Below, in pieces: positions 24,136-31,058 of a stretch of 40,683 nt of DNA. The notes beneath the pieces were generated by a model, which saw nothing but the letters and a program-made list of their open reading frames with translations, was not told the origin of the DNA and searched no databases. Numbering within the stretch: the stretch's first letter is position 1; every line of letters begins with the position of its first letter. The stretch is from a virus: positions 1 through 40,683 of IMG/VR virus record IMGVR_UViG_3300036884_000030, one strand, 5' to 3'. The position numbers and the translations under genes were made by a program.

Positions 24136-24530
24136 CTGGTACCCACGACCTGAGGTACCTCGTCGACGCAAGTTGGCGTCCCGGCGAGTGGGTCGCCACG
24201 GAGGATAAGGCGGTGCGCACACTTCACGATGCACTCAAGCGCAAGAAACGCGTCTCGCTGGCCGAACGTGTCGCCCTCGGCAAACTCGTGGAGTCGGCGC
24301 TCGCCACGAGAGCACCAGCCGTCGCGGCAAGGATTGTCGCTGCGCTCGCAGGCGTCGCGGAGCGGTCCGCGCCTGCTCCTGCGTCGGGCAACGGCGAGAT
24401 CGTCACGGTCGCGCTGCACGTCGCGCCGGAGCGCCAGGGGGAGTTCGAGCTCGCGGTGGCCGAGCTTGATCGGACGCTGCTCGGACGTGTGGACTTCCGC
24501 GTGTTCGGGCCGGCTGAGGCGCAGTTGTGA
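24132..24530 (+). CDS. Hypothetical protein
   Basis: This 132-residue protein starts at ATG 24132. The N-terminal half is helical with RTLHDALKRKKRVSLAERV and the C-terminal half is beta-rich, EIVTVALHVAPERQGEFEL, then VDFRVFGPAEAQL. No family recognised. Confidence 0.6.
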   Translation: MTGTHDLRYLVDASWRPGEWVATEDKAVRTLHDALKRKKRVSLAERVALGKLVESALATRAPAVAARIVAALAGVAERSAPAPASGNGEIVTVALHVAPERQGEFELAVAELDRTLLGRVDFRVFGPAEAQL

Positions 24531-24904
24531 GCACCGATGCCCGAACCGCCCTGGCTGGGGCGCTCGTAACCGTGATTGGGCCGGGCCACTGGTGGGTGCG
24601 GCTGGATACGGACGAAGTGCAGGATGCCGCCGCCATCCTCGTCGCCATGCCCGACTGGCGCTTCGTCCCGGCCGACGAGTTGGATGAGATGCAACGTCGC
24701 ATCGATCGCTGGGAGGAACGCGCGCTCGGCCTCACCGCCGCCGCCGTACTCGTGGACGCGGAGCGGCTGGCGGCGGCGCGAGACGAACTGGTGGGCCGCA
24801 TCACCTTCCTCCTCGACGGCGAGTTTGGGCCAACGGGAAGGGCGATCGTGCGCTACATCGACGAGACCTTCGCCGCCCTCGCCCCAGCCCCGAGCGAGCC
24901 GTGA
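24527..24904 (+). CDS. Small protein with the GPGHWW duplicated domain
   Basis: This 125-residue protein starts at GTG 24527. Residues 8-50 (ALVTVIGPGHWW, then DEVQDAAAILVAM) are repeated in the gene at 28256. Thirty-three bases, 24614-24646, are identical to 28493-28525. The rest is charged and helical. Function unknown. The conserved domain may be an accessory binding module. Confidence 0.6.
   Translation: MSTDARTALAGALVTVIGPGHWWVRLDTDEVQDAAAILVAMPDWRFVPADELDEMQRRIDRWEERALGLTAAAVLVDAERLAAARDELVGRITFLLDGEFGPTGRAIVRYIDETFAALAPAPSEP
24614..24646 (+). repeat. 33-bp exact repeat, copy 1
   Basis: Identical to 28493-28525 and in the same reading frame, covering the EVQDAAAILVA segment. The surrounding domains are similar at protein level but diverged in DNA, so this stretch may have been converted recently. 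Confidence 0.85.
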
Positions 24905-25110
24905 GCATGGAGCCGATCGTTCTCGCGTTCCACGCCGAGACGGAAGACGACGCTCGGGAACAGGCCGAAGCCTGGGGTCGCGCCGAGCGAAATGTGGCGA
25001 GCCTCGTGGTGGATCGCATCCGGCAACCCAACGGGCCCGGGAGCAACTACTTCGCGGTCACGGTGATCGTGACACTGCGGGAGAGCGATCAGGGGAGTTT
25101 GGGGCTGTGA
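24901..25110 (+). CDS. Small hypothetical protein
   Basis: This 69-residue protein starts at GTG 24901 (an ATG at 24907 is also possible). It is alpha/beta with DDAREQAEAWGRAERN and YFAVTVIVTLRESD. It precedes the methyltransferase by GTGA overlap. Function unknown. Confidence 0.6.
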   Translation: MSMEPIVLAFHAETEDDAREQAEAWGRAERNVASLVVDRIRQPNGPGSNYFAVTVIVTLRESDQGSLGL

Positions 25111-25763
25111 CCCCGTACTACGCCGATGACCTCGTGACGATCTACCACGGTGATTGCCGGGAGATTCTGTCGAGCGTCGCGTCCGGCGCCCTCGTCACTG
25201 ACCCGCCCTACGGCATCGGTTGGGCGCGGGCGACGTGGGCGGACCGGCCGCAGGACTACCCGGAACTCATACGCTGGCTGGTCGCCGAGGGGCAGCGGCT
25301 TGGCGGATGGTGTTTCGTGTTTCAGGCGATGCGGAACGTGGGCCACTTCCACGAGTGGTTCCCCGAGGGCTTCCGCATCTTCGCGGCCTGCAAGAACTTC
25401 GCGCAGATTCGCCCGACCGGCGTGTGGTACAGCTGGGACCCCGTCGTCTTCTGGAACAGCGGCCCAAACAGCGGCCCAAACAGCGGCCACGTAAACCGGG
25501 ACTATCACGTCGGGAATGTCGCAGGGGTATTCGGGGATCGGATTGGGCACCCCTCGCCGCGTCCGCTCGACACGATGGCGCACATCGTCCAGCTGGCCGC
25601 GCCCGTTGGTGGCTTCGTGGTCGATCCATTCGCCGGGTCGGGCACCACGCTCCGCGCCGCCAAGAGCGTCGGCCGCCGCGCCATCGGCATCGAGATCGAA
25701 GAACGCTACTGCGAGATCGCCGCCAACCGCTGCCGGCAGGAAGTGTTGGGGCTGGGCGCATGA
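25107..25763 (+). CDS. DNA methyltransferase (DPPY type)
   Basis: This 218-residue protein starts at GTG 25107; the frame is open far upstream but that part is a shadow of other genes. It shows DDLVTIYHGDCREIL, the catalytic motif DPPY (residues 32-35), and the SAM-binding FAGSGTT motif (175-181) near the C-terminus, followed by GRRAIGIEIEERYCEIAANR. DPPY before FAGSGTT is the beta-class order, for N6-adenine or N4-cytosine methylation. No partner restriction enzyme is seen, so it probably protects phage DNA. A 12-bp unit is repeated nearly three times at 25455-25489, coding for SGPN repeats. Confidence 0.85.
   Translation: MTPYYADDLVTIYHGDCREILSSVASGALVTDPPYGIGWARATWADRPQDYPELIRWLVAEGQRLGGWCFVFQAMRNVGHFHEWFPEGFRIFAACKNFAQIRPTGVWYSWDPVVFWNSGPNSGPNSGHVNRDYHVGNVAGVFGDRIGHPSPRPLDTMAHIVQLAAPVGGFVVDPFAGSGTTLRAAKSVGRRAIGIEIEERYCEIAANRCRQEVLGLGA
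25455..25489 (+). repeat. 12-bp tandem repeat in the methyltransferase
   Basis: The unit AACAGCGGCCCA occurs nearly three times in tandem, in frame, encoding SGPNSGPNSG. Its length is a multiple of three, so copy changes would lengthen or shorten a loop without shifting the frame. Confidence 0.7.
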
Positions 25764-25933
25764 AGCCCGCCGCTCAGCCGAAGGAATGCCAATCCATCCG
25801 CGGCGAATGGGGGTCGCGTTGCCCAGATTGTGGCCAGCTCCTGCCACCGAAGCCCGGGCCGCTGGCCTCGCGGCGCCCGTCGCCGAATGCACGCCCGCCG
25901 TCGAAGAGGGCGTTCGGGATCGGGCGGCCATGA
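25760..25933 (+). CDS. Small basic CxxC protein
   Basis: This 57-residue ORF starts at ATG 25760, overlapping the methyltransferase stop. It contains SRCPDCGQLLPPKPG and a basic Pro/Arg-rich end. Three Cys, with one CxxC pair. Function unknown. Confidence 0.55.
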   Translation: MKPAAQPKECQSIRGEWGSRCPDCGQLLPPKPGPLASRRPSPNARPPSKRAFGIGRP

Positions 25934-26157
25934 GTGAGTGGACCCGCGCGGAACTCACGGGCCGGCTGCCGGCCGCCTACCTCGGGCTGGACCGCAAGCC
26001 ATCCGATGACGTTGAGGGACGGCCCTGCGCCTGCGGAGCGATGGTCTGGGCAAACCCTGCGTCTCCTGCGGAGGGCGTCAGGGGGCACAACGCGACGGTG
26101 GAGCACCTGGCATGGATCGAGCGCGTGTTGGACTGGCAGGGAGAGGAGACATCGTGA
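25930..26157 (+). CDS. Small hypothetical protein
   Basis: This 75-residue protein starts at ATG 25930. It contains LTGRLPAAYLGLDRKPSDD, then CACGAMVWANPAS, and a helix VEHLAWIERVLDWQG. No family recognised. Coupled to both neighbours. Confidence 0.6.
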   Translation: MSEWTRAELTGRLPAAYLGLDRKPSDDVEGRPCACGAMVWANPASPAEGVRGHNATVEHLAWIERVLDWQGEETS

Positions 26158-26288
26158 GTTACAGCGTCCACCCGATCCGCGAGTGCCGGAACTGCGCCTA
26201 CTTCCGGCCGACCGCCGGACGGGGGCTCTGCGGTGGCTGCTATCGGCGTTGGTGGGAGAAGCGATTGAAGCGGCGAGGTGCGGCGTGA
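26154..26288 (+). CDS. Tiny zinc-finger protein
   Basis: This 44-residue ORF starts at GTG 26154. It has two CxxC pairs, CRNCAYFRP and CGGCYRRW, enough for one zinc site, and a basic C-terminus (WEKRLKRRGAA). It overlaps the replication gene by GTGA. It could bind nucleic acid. Confidence 0.65.
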   Translation: MSYSVHPIRECRNCAYFRPTAGRGLCGGCYRRWWEKRLKRRGAA

Positions 26289-27061
26289 GCGACGATCCCA
26301 AGTACGTCCGGGTCTACTACTCGGTCGTAAATGACGACCGTTTCGCAGAGATTTATCACGATGCGCGTCGATTCGGTGCGTGGCTCCAACTGCTTCTCGT
26401 AGCGGACGCGATGTACCCCGCAGACGCACCGATTCCCGCCTATATCCACCGACCCTCGTTGAAGGCCCTGACGGACGCCGGATTGGTGGAACTTTGTGCT
26501 CACCAGCACTACCGGATGCATGGCCTCGCATCCGAGCGCGGGAAGCGCTCGCAGTCCGCGCGCAATGCGGCCGTATTGCGCTGGCAGTCCGCCCGCAATG
26601 CCGACCCAATGCCTAGCAGAGCAGAGCAGAGACAAGACGAGCAGAGCATACGCGCGGGCAATGCGGACGCATCGCCGCCCGACGAGGCGCGCCCCGATGT
26701 TGAGGCGTTTCTCGGCACTAGGTTCCGACTACCCACCCCGGGACAGCGCACTCTCATGGACGCCTACTGCCAGGTGTTCGATCAGACAGGTCCCGAGAGG
26801 GCCGCGCGGCTGATCTGGGGTCACCCCGACGATCCGATCGGCGCCATGAAAGAGGAGCTCGCCGCCTTCCGTGAAGAGCGCCGCGTCGAAGCGCTGGCAT
26901 CCGAGACGCCCAAACCACGGCGGACCAAAGGGTCCGGCATGTCGAAGATCAGCGATGAACTGGCGAAACTCTACCTGGCCCCGAACAACGGAGGCGACGC
27001 CGTGCCGCTCTCCGAGTTGGTAACACCCGAAGCCCTGGCAGCGGCGGGACGGAAGCCATGA
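26285..27061 (+). CDS. Replication initiator-like (replisome organiser-like) protein
   Basis: This 258-residue protein starts at GTG 26285. The N-terminus, VRVYYSVVNDDRFAEIYHD, then FGAWLQLLLVADAMYP and ALTDAGLVEL, matches the N-terminal domain of phage replisome organisers. A charged linker follows, with a helical domain (TPGQRTLMDAYCQVF and RAARLIWGH) that may carry a DnaD-like helicase-recruiting function. No primase or helicase is seen nearby, so it probably uses the host ones. The origin may lie in or near this gene, as in many phages, but I see no iteron set. Confidence 0.65.
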   Translation: MSDDPKYVRVYYSVVNDDRFAEIYHDARRFGAWLQLLLVADAMYPADAPIPAYIHRPSLKALTDAGLVELCAHQHYRMHGLASERGKRSQSARNAAVLRWQSARNADPMPSRAEQRQDEQSIRAGNADASPPDEARPDVEAFLGTRFRLPTPGQRTLMDAYCQVFDQTGPERAARLIWGHPDDPIGAMKEELAAFREERRVEALASETPKPRRTKGSGMSKISDELAKLYLAPNNGGDAVPLSELVTPEALAAAGRKP

Positions 27062-27222
27062 CCGAGTTGTGGCAGCGCCTAGCCACCGATCTCGTGCTCC
27101 TATTCGTCCAACGCGCCCTCGACGAAGCGGCGCACTACATGGCCGAGGCATATCTCCAGGATCTCGGGGAGAGCGACTGCCAGGTGTGTCTCGCCAACCG
27201 GCGCCGGGAGGCATGGGGATGA
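27058..27222 (+). CDS. Small hypothetical protein
   Basis: This 54-residue ORF starts at ATG 27058. It is mostly one helix, LATDLVLLFVQRALDEAAHY, and ends CQVCLANRRREAWG with a CxxC. It overlaps both neighbours. Function unknown. Confidence 0.55.
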   Translation: MTELWQRLATDLVLLFVQRALDEAAHYMAEAYLQDLGESDCQVCLANRRREAWG

Positions 27223-27878
27223 CCGACGAGTTCAGCGATGACCTCGAGGTGGCGCTCGATGCGGCAAACGCCAGAATGGCCCGAGGTCCTGTCCCGATCC
27301 AAGTGATTGACGAGCGTCATGACTGGCCCTCTGATCTCCCCTGGGATACCGGCACCTCGCCGGCCACCCGCAACGGCGCCAAGGGCCGGCGCTGCCGACG
27401 ACACGAGTGGATTGATGTGATCTCGAAGCCTTACGACATTGAGGTGAATACCCAAACTCCGGGCGTCCCCATCAGCCGGAACACCACACAGATCCAACTG
27501 TCTCTGCCAGCCATCTGTCTCCGATGCGGGTCGCGCCGCGATCCCGTCGCCAGCCGCCGCGGCAGGAACAACCGCAGTCGCGGACTCGCCATCCAGCGCG
27601 AGATCGCCCGCAGCCTCGGCCTCCTCAACCTCCAGGGCAACGGCCCGACCGACGCCCGCACTGAGGAGATCTACGGGAACGCCGCCTTCGTCTGCCAGGT
27701 CAAGTCAGGCGCCCGGTTCCCCGGCTGGATGGCGACCGAGCTCGCCAAGCTGCCGACCACCGGCGGCCGCATCCCGATCCTTGCCATCGCCGAGACACCC
27801 GGGCCCGGCCATCGCCGCCGCGCCGTGATCGTGGTCGAGATCGGCGACTGGATCGATCTCCACGGCGGCGCAAAATGA
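27219..27878 (+). CDS. Resolvase-like PD-(D/E)XK nuclease
   Basis: This 219-residue protein starts at ATG 27219. The middle has CRRHEWIDVISKPYD and CLRCGSRRDPV. The C-terminal core shows RSRGLAIQREIARSLGLL, then DARTEEIYGN, then VCQVKSGARFPGWMATELAK and RRRAVIVVEIGDWIDL. The QVKSG strand after an Asp fits the D..(E/Q)xK site of phage Holliday-junction resolvase-like nucleases, with Gln in the usual Glu position. It would resolve branched DNA before packaging. The family call is moderate. Confidence 0.6.
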   Translation: MTDEFSDDLEVALDAANARMARGPVPIQVIDERHDWPSDLPWDTGTSPATRNGAKGRRCRRHEWIDVISKPYDIEVNTQTPGVPISRNTTQIQLSLPAICLRCGSRRDPVASRRGRNNRSRGLAIQREIARSLGLLNLQGNGPTDARTEEIYGNAAFVCQVKSGARFPGWMATELAKLPTTGGRIPILAIAETPGPGHRRRAVIVVEIGDWIDLHGGAK

Positions 27879-27961
27879 GCCGCCACGTCGGCCTCGTCGT
27901 CCTCGCGCTCATGGCGCTGGCACTGCTCATCTTCGCGCTGTTCCCGGAAGGCGCGAGATGA
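27875..27961 (+). CDS. Tiny single-span membrane protein
   Basis: This 28-residue ORF is almost all hydrophobic: VGLVVLALMALALLIFALFP. ATGA overlap on both sides. It could be a small membrane peptide acting on the host; function unknown. Confidence 0.55.
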   Translation: MSRHVGLVVLALMALALLIFALFPEGAR

Positions 27962-28041
27962 GCAGCTGCCTGATCCTGTGGGTTCTCGCGGCGGGCGTCG
28001 CGTGGGCCTTCGTCCGCGGTGGCACAAGGAGGAAGTCATGA
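27958..28041 (+). CDS. Tiny membrane peptide
   Basis: This 27-residue ORF has a hydrophobic run CLILWVLAAGVAWAF and a basic end. It follows the previous tiny membrane gene directly, so the two may act as a pair. AAGGAGGAAG near its end serves as the ribosome site of the next gene. Confidence 0.5.
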   Translation: MSSCLILWVLAAGVAWAFVRGGTRRKS

Positions 28042-28259
28042 GCTTTCCGACAACCGGTGGCTGGACGTGCGCGCAGTGCGGAACCTTTGTGGGCGTGAAC
28101 CAGAGTCATACCTGCCGGACAGTGCCCGAGACGCCCAATGCCCCGTCCGTCGTCTATTCGATCCGGCCGACTCGCTACCGCGTCCACGGCAGGTTCATAG
28201 ACCGCGCCCCAGGGGGCCGAAAGTACGACGTGGACCTCACGGTCGAGGTGACCCCATGA
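28038..28259 (+). CDS. Small Cys-containing protein
   Basis: This 73-residue protein starts at ATG 28038 after AAGGAGGAAG. It contains WTCAQCGTFVGVNQSHTC, one zinc-like Cys/His set, and a beta-rich C-terminus ending DVDLTVEVTP. Function unknown. Confidence 0.65.
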   Translation: MSFPTTGGWTCAQCGTFVGVNQSHTCRTVPETPNAPSVVYSIRPTRYRVHGRFIDRAPGGRKYDVDLTVEVTP

Positions 28260-28795
28260 GCATCCCGCCCGAGATGGAGGGTGGTTACCCCATGGCCTCC
28301 CGCGACACCCCCGCGGTTGCACCCCGAGCGTTCTCCGATTTGTCAAAGATCGACCGGCCAATGACCGACACCGACGGCAACGCCGTCTCGTTCCTCGACG
28401 TTCCTGAGAACCCGCAAGCCGTAACCGCGCTGGCGGCGGCGCTCGTCGAAGTCATTGGCCCCGGACACTGGTGGGAGCACCGCGCAACGAATGAAGTGCA
28501 GGATGCCGCCGCCATCCTCGTCGCCCTCGACGGCTGGGTGCTGGTGCCGAGTGGCCCTGATTCCGAATGGGGTAAGGGCTACGACGCCGGGAAATACGAC
28601 GCTCGGAACAAATGCGGTCATGCGGCCGAGATCGAGCGGCTGGCCGCGGCGTTCGGTGCCGTGTGGGAGGCGTCGCGTTCGGCGATCACCGGATACTGCC
28701 GGTGGTGCGGATGCCGTCCCGACCAGTCCCACGAGGACGATTGCGCCGCGTCCATCGCCCGCGCCGCCCTCGCCCCGGAGGCCGACCATGACTGA
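28256..28795 (+). CDS. Mosaic protein with the GPGHWW domain
   Basis: This 179-residue protein starts at ATG 28256. It has MASRDTP near the start, like the gene at 23773, and ALVEVIGPGHWW followed by EVQDAAAILVAL, like the gene at 24527. The C-terminus has KCGHAAEIERLAAAFG and CRWCGCRPDQSHEDDC, a Cys/His set. It looks assembled from parts of other phage genes. Function unknown. Confidence 0.6.
   Translation: MSIPPEMEGGYPMASRDTPAVAPRAFSDLSKIDRPMTDTDGNAVSFLDVPENPQAVTALAAALVEVIGPGHWWEHRATNEVQDAAAILVALDGWVLVPSGPDSEWGKGYDAGKYDARNKCGHAAEIERLAAAFGAVWEASRSAITGYCRWCGCRPDQSHEDDCAASIARAALAPEADHD
28493..28525 (+). repeat. 33-bp exact repeat, copy 2
   Basis: Identical to 24614-24646 and in frame in a paralogous domain about 3.9 kb away. 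Recombination between the two copies would delete the genes between them. Confidence 0.85.
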
Positions 28796-29066
28796 GGCCG
28801 GGAAGCGACTACTGTCGTCCTCATGGGCGCTCGGTCCCGATGAACCCCTGATGGCCGAAACCATCGCCACCATCGAAGCCGAGGCACGGCAATCCGCCAT
28901 CGACGGTTGCATCGCCATCGTGCAGCAATCGCTTGACACGGTGCGCGGAGAGGACGATGGCGAGAGCCGGGCCATCCGGGCGAGCATCGGTGCCCGTGAG
29001 CATGTCATTCGGCTGCTGACCGGATATCGCACAGCGCCCTCAAAGGAGAGCGTTGATGCTGACTGA
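28788..29066 (+). CDS. Hypothetical protein
   Basis: This 92-residue protein starts at ATG 28788, overlapping the previous gene by 8 bp. It is helical with EPLMAETIATIEAEARQSAI and RASIGAREHVIRLLTGYR. The stop overlaps the next HNH gene by 11 bp. No family recognised. Confidence 0.55.
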   Translation: MTEAGKRLLSSSWALGPDEPLMAETIATIEAEARQSAIDGCIAIVQQSLDTVRGEDDGESRAIRASIGAREHVIRLLTGYRTAPSKESVDAD

Positions 29067-29559
29067 GGCTGTGGCCACCCGCTTCTGGTCAAAGGCTCTG
29101 TGTGGACCCGAGTGCTGGGAATGGCAGAGCGCGAGGATGCGTGACGGATACGGCCAGTTCTTTCTCGATGGACGGAGCCAACTCGCTCACCGCGTTGCGT
29201 GGGAGTTGTCGTTCGGCCCGATCCCGACTGGGCTGCACGTTCTCCACCATTGCGACACGCCGCGATGCGTCAGGCCGGATCATCTCTTCCTTGGCACAAA
29301 CGCGGACAACATCGCTGACCGCGTGTCCAAGGGGCGTGACTCATCCCCGAGCGGCCTATGGAGTGCAACTCGTCTACATCCCGACAGCCTGCCGCGTGGC
29401 GAGCGGAACGGACGCGCATCGGTTCAGGAGGCGACGGTCCATGAAATCCGACGACGCTATGACGCAGGAGACGCGATCAGGGCAATCGCTCGCGACCTCG
29501 GCGTTGACCAAGCCAATGTCCGACGCATCGCCAAGCGACGGGCTTGGACCCATGTGTGA
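29056..29559 (+). CDS. HNH homing-type endonuclease with C-terminal HTH
   Basis: This 167-residue protein starts at ATG 29056 after AAAGGAGAG. The HNH core is CWEWQSARMRDGYGQF, then AHRVAWELSFGPIPTG, then VLHHCDTPRCVRPDHLFLG. The C-terminus is an HTH, IRAIARDLGVDQANVRRIAK. It is related to the nuclease at 16400 and probably arrived independently. Confidence 0.8.
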   Translation: MLTEAVATRFWSKALCGPECWEWQSARMRDGYGQFFLDGRSQLAHRVAWELSFGPIPTGLHVLHHCDTPRCVRPDHLFLGTNADNIADRVSKGRDSSPSGLWSATRLHPDSLPRGERNGRASVQEATVHEIRRRYDAGDAIRAIARDLGVDQANVRRIAKRRAWTHV

Positions 29560-29701
29560 GAAGGCAATCAACGAGGCCGTCGCCGCTCGTAACGCCGAGA
29601 TGGCGGCAGCGGTGCGAAAGCTGCGCGAGGTTTACCAGCTCAATCCGACAGCGGTCATCGTCCTCAACCGCGTCCTCGCCGCCCTCGAGGGGCCGCGCTG
29701 A
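29552..29701 (+). CDS. Small helical protein
   Basis: This 49-residue ORF starts at ATG 29552, overlapping the HNH stop; ATG 29516 is also in frame. It is one long helix, INEAVAARNAEMAAAVRKLR, followed by LNPTAVIVLNRVLAALEG. Function unknown. Confidence 0.5.
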   Translation: MCEKAINEAVAARNAEMAAAVRKLREVYQLNPTAVIVLNRVLAALEGPR

Positions 29702-29704
29702 GCG

Positions 29705-29926
29705 ATGCCGCCCCCGACGGCGCGCCAACTTGCCGCGCTCGGGGCCTGTCTCGACGCCGATTCGATCAAGCAAGCGGCGCACAACCAGCACATCGGCTAC
29801 GACCGGATGCGCCACATCCTCCACGAGCTCTATCGCGACCTCGGTGTGCATTCGCAGGGCGAGGCAGTTGTGCGGCTAGACGAACGCTACCCGGACTGGC
29901 GCACCACAACTTGGTGCCCGAAATAA
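29705..29926 (+). CDS. LuxR/GerE-type mini HTH protein
   Basis: This 73-residue protein is essentially one HTH of the LuxR/GerE type: PTARQLAALGACLDADS, then IKQAAHNQHIGYDRMRHILH and ELYRDLGVHSQGEAVVRL. No sensor domain is present. It may be a phage switch controlling the following lysis or late genes. Two 12-bp direct repeats start at 29905 and 29927, inside its 3' end and just after it, and could be its binding sites. Confidence 0.6.
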   Translation: MPPPTARQLAALGACLDADSIKQAAHNQHIGYDRMRHILHELYRDLGVHSQGEAVVRLDERYPDWRTTTWCPK

Positions 29927-29938
29927 CACAACTTGGTG
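29905..29938. repeat. Two 12-bp direct repeats (candidate operator)
   Basis: CACAACTTGGTG occurs at 29905-29916 and 29927-29938, start to start 22 bp, or about two helical turns. Each is an imperfect palindrome. They sit at the 3' end of a LuxR-type HTH gene and just before the structured region. Confidence 0.5.
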
Positions 29939-29961
29939 TGCGCCGAGGCTGACGAACAGGC

Positions 29962-29967
29962 TACGGT
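29962..29967 (+). promoter_or_regulatory. Weak candidate -10 element for a leaderless ORF
   Basis: TACGGT lies 7 bases before ATG 29975, the same spacing as at 15732-15745. No good -35 element is seen at the right distance, so this is a weak call. Confidence 0.25.
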
Positions 29968-29974
29968 GTGGGCC

Positions 29975-30163
29975 ATGGATGAGCCCGGGTGTCAGTCTCC
30001 TCTTGCATTCGGGCCTCCCTTACTGACACCGGCGAGCCCACTGGCCCATTGCTCGCCCCGTCACCGGGGTCGGTCATCCCCGGCATTCCTTCCGATGACT
30101 GAGCACCCGCAGATGCTCGCCTCCGGGAGTGACGGACTCCCGGAGAGCGGGCGCGTGAGGTGA
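29975..30163 (+). CDS. Doubtful small ORF in the structured region
   Basis: This 62-residue ORF begins MDEPGCQSPLAFGPP and is rich in Pro, Ser and Arg without a clear fold. Its stop overlaps GTG 30160 of the next gene, as genes do elsewhere here. It is also crossed by several inverted repeats, which suggests the region may work as DNA or RNA. I keep it with low confidence. Confidence 0.3.
   Translation: MDEPGCQSPLAFGPPLLTPASPLAHCSPRHRGRSSPAFLPMTEHPQMLASGSDGLPESGRVR
29988..30030. repeat. Inverted repeat with 9-bp arms
   Basis: GGTGTCAGT (29988-29996) and ACTGACACC (30022-30030) are perfectly complementary, with 25 bases between. It lies in the region between the LuxR-type gene and the lysis cassette. 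Confidence 0.6.
30121..30145 (+). terminator. Perfect 10-bp hairpin upstream of the lysis-like genes
   Basis: CTCCGGGAGT, loop GACGG, ACTCCCGGAG forms a perfect 10-bp stem. No T-tract follows. It could be a terminator, an antitermination site or an RNA that controls translation of the gene starting 15-27 bases later. Confidence 0.5.
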
Positions 30164-30543
30164 GCGATGAGATGAGCGACGACATCCGCGGTTCCGCCCC
30201 GGTCATGACCACGAAAGATGTGATCCTGGAGCTGCGATCTGACGTCAAGCTCCTTGGCCGGGACGTGAGCGAGATCAAGCGCGAGCAGTCCGTTGTCGCG
30301 GACCACCTCAGGCGCGAGCAATCCCGCGACGCGGAGCGGAATGATCGGCTAACGGAGATCAGGACCGGCCTCGCCTCGCGGATCGACGTCCACGCCCTCG
30401 AGATCGACAAGTTGAACTCGTTCCGCGACAAAACCGAAGGGGCGATCATCCTCGCGCGCTGGGCGCTGGGCGCTTCGCTGTTGGCCGCCATCGCTGTTGT
30501 GGCGCAGTTCTTGCTCTCGGTGTCGGGGCACCCGGCGACATGA
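30160..30543 (+). CDS. XhlA-like coiled-coil membrane protein (lysis module)
   Basis: This protein is 127 residues from GTG 30160; ATG 30172, with GAGGTGA in front, is an equally good start (123 residues). It has a coiled coil of about 70 residues, VILELRSDVKLLGRDVSEIK, and one C-terminal span, ALGASLLAAIAVVAQFLLSV. This arrangement resembles the XhlA haemolysin-like protein that works with holin and endolysin. It is first in a cassette with a peptidase and further membrane proteins. Confidence 0.6.
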   Translation: MSDEMSDDIRGSAPVMTTKDVILELRSDVKLLGRDVSEIKREQSVVADHLRREQSRDAERNDRLTEIRTGLASRIDVHALEIDKLNSFRDKTEGAIILARWALGASLLAAIAVVAQFLLSVSGHPAT

Positions 30544-31058
30544 CCCTCGCCCCGATGGAGAACCGTCTCCCGGTCGGCCCCGGCTCCCGTGGCGGGCGCT
30601 GGCACGAGCCCGGCTACAGCGCGGCCTACCACCGCGCCTGGCGAGCAGGGGCTCCCGAATACCGCGAGCGTGAGGCGCTGCGCACAGCACGGGAGCGGGC
30701 GCGGAGGAACGGCAATGATCCGGCTGACATCCTGGAGTCTGCCCACTATCCCCGCCCGTTCCCGCCCTCGGCGCAGATCTGCGCATGTCCGTGCCGATGC
30801 GCCGAGCCGACGACCATGCCCGCATTCGCGGACTGGGTGCGGGACGGACTGAAGCGGTCGGGCCTCTCGCAACGGCACTTGGCGCAGGCGGCTGGCGTTG
30901 ACCACACCAAAATCAGTCGCCTCCTGTCCACCGTGCAGCAGACCACCAGGCTGGATGTCGCCAACCGCCTGTTCGCGGCGCTCACCGCCGCTGGGGTTCG
31001 CGGTCTGCGCTGCGGCTTCTGCCGCGACGGTATGCACGGAGGCTCCTTGAATGCCTGA
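30540..31058 (+). CDS. HTH protein with Cys-rich parts
   Basis: This 172-residue protein starts at ATG 30540. The N-terminus is basic and Tyr/Trp-rich (YSAAYHRAWRAGAPEYRE), then CACPCRC. Residues about 95-150 form a Cro/C1-like HTH: FADWVRDGLKRSGLSQRHLA, then AAGVDHTKISRLLS. A further CGFCRDGMHGG follows. It could regulate late or lysis genes. It overlaps the peptidase gene by 8 bp. Confidence 0.65.
   Translation: MTLAPMENRLPVGPGSRGGRWHEPGYSAAYHRAWRAGAPEYREREALRTARERARRNGNDPADILESAHYPRPFPPSAQICACPCRCAEPTTMPAFADWVRDGLKRSGLSQRHLAQAAGVDHTKISRLLSTVQQTTRLDVANRLFAALTAAGVRGLRCGFCRDGMHGGSLNA

Noticed and set aside
24576-25106. N-terminal extension of the methyltransferase
   Set aside because: It overlaps two coupled genes in another frame, and the typical start of the enzyme follows GTG 25107.
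29940-30160. Phage attachment site in the structured region
   Set aside because: No integrase or excisionase gene was found, so there is no support for attP here.
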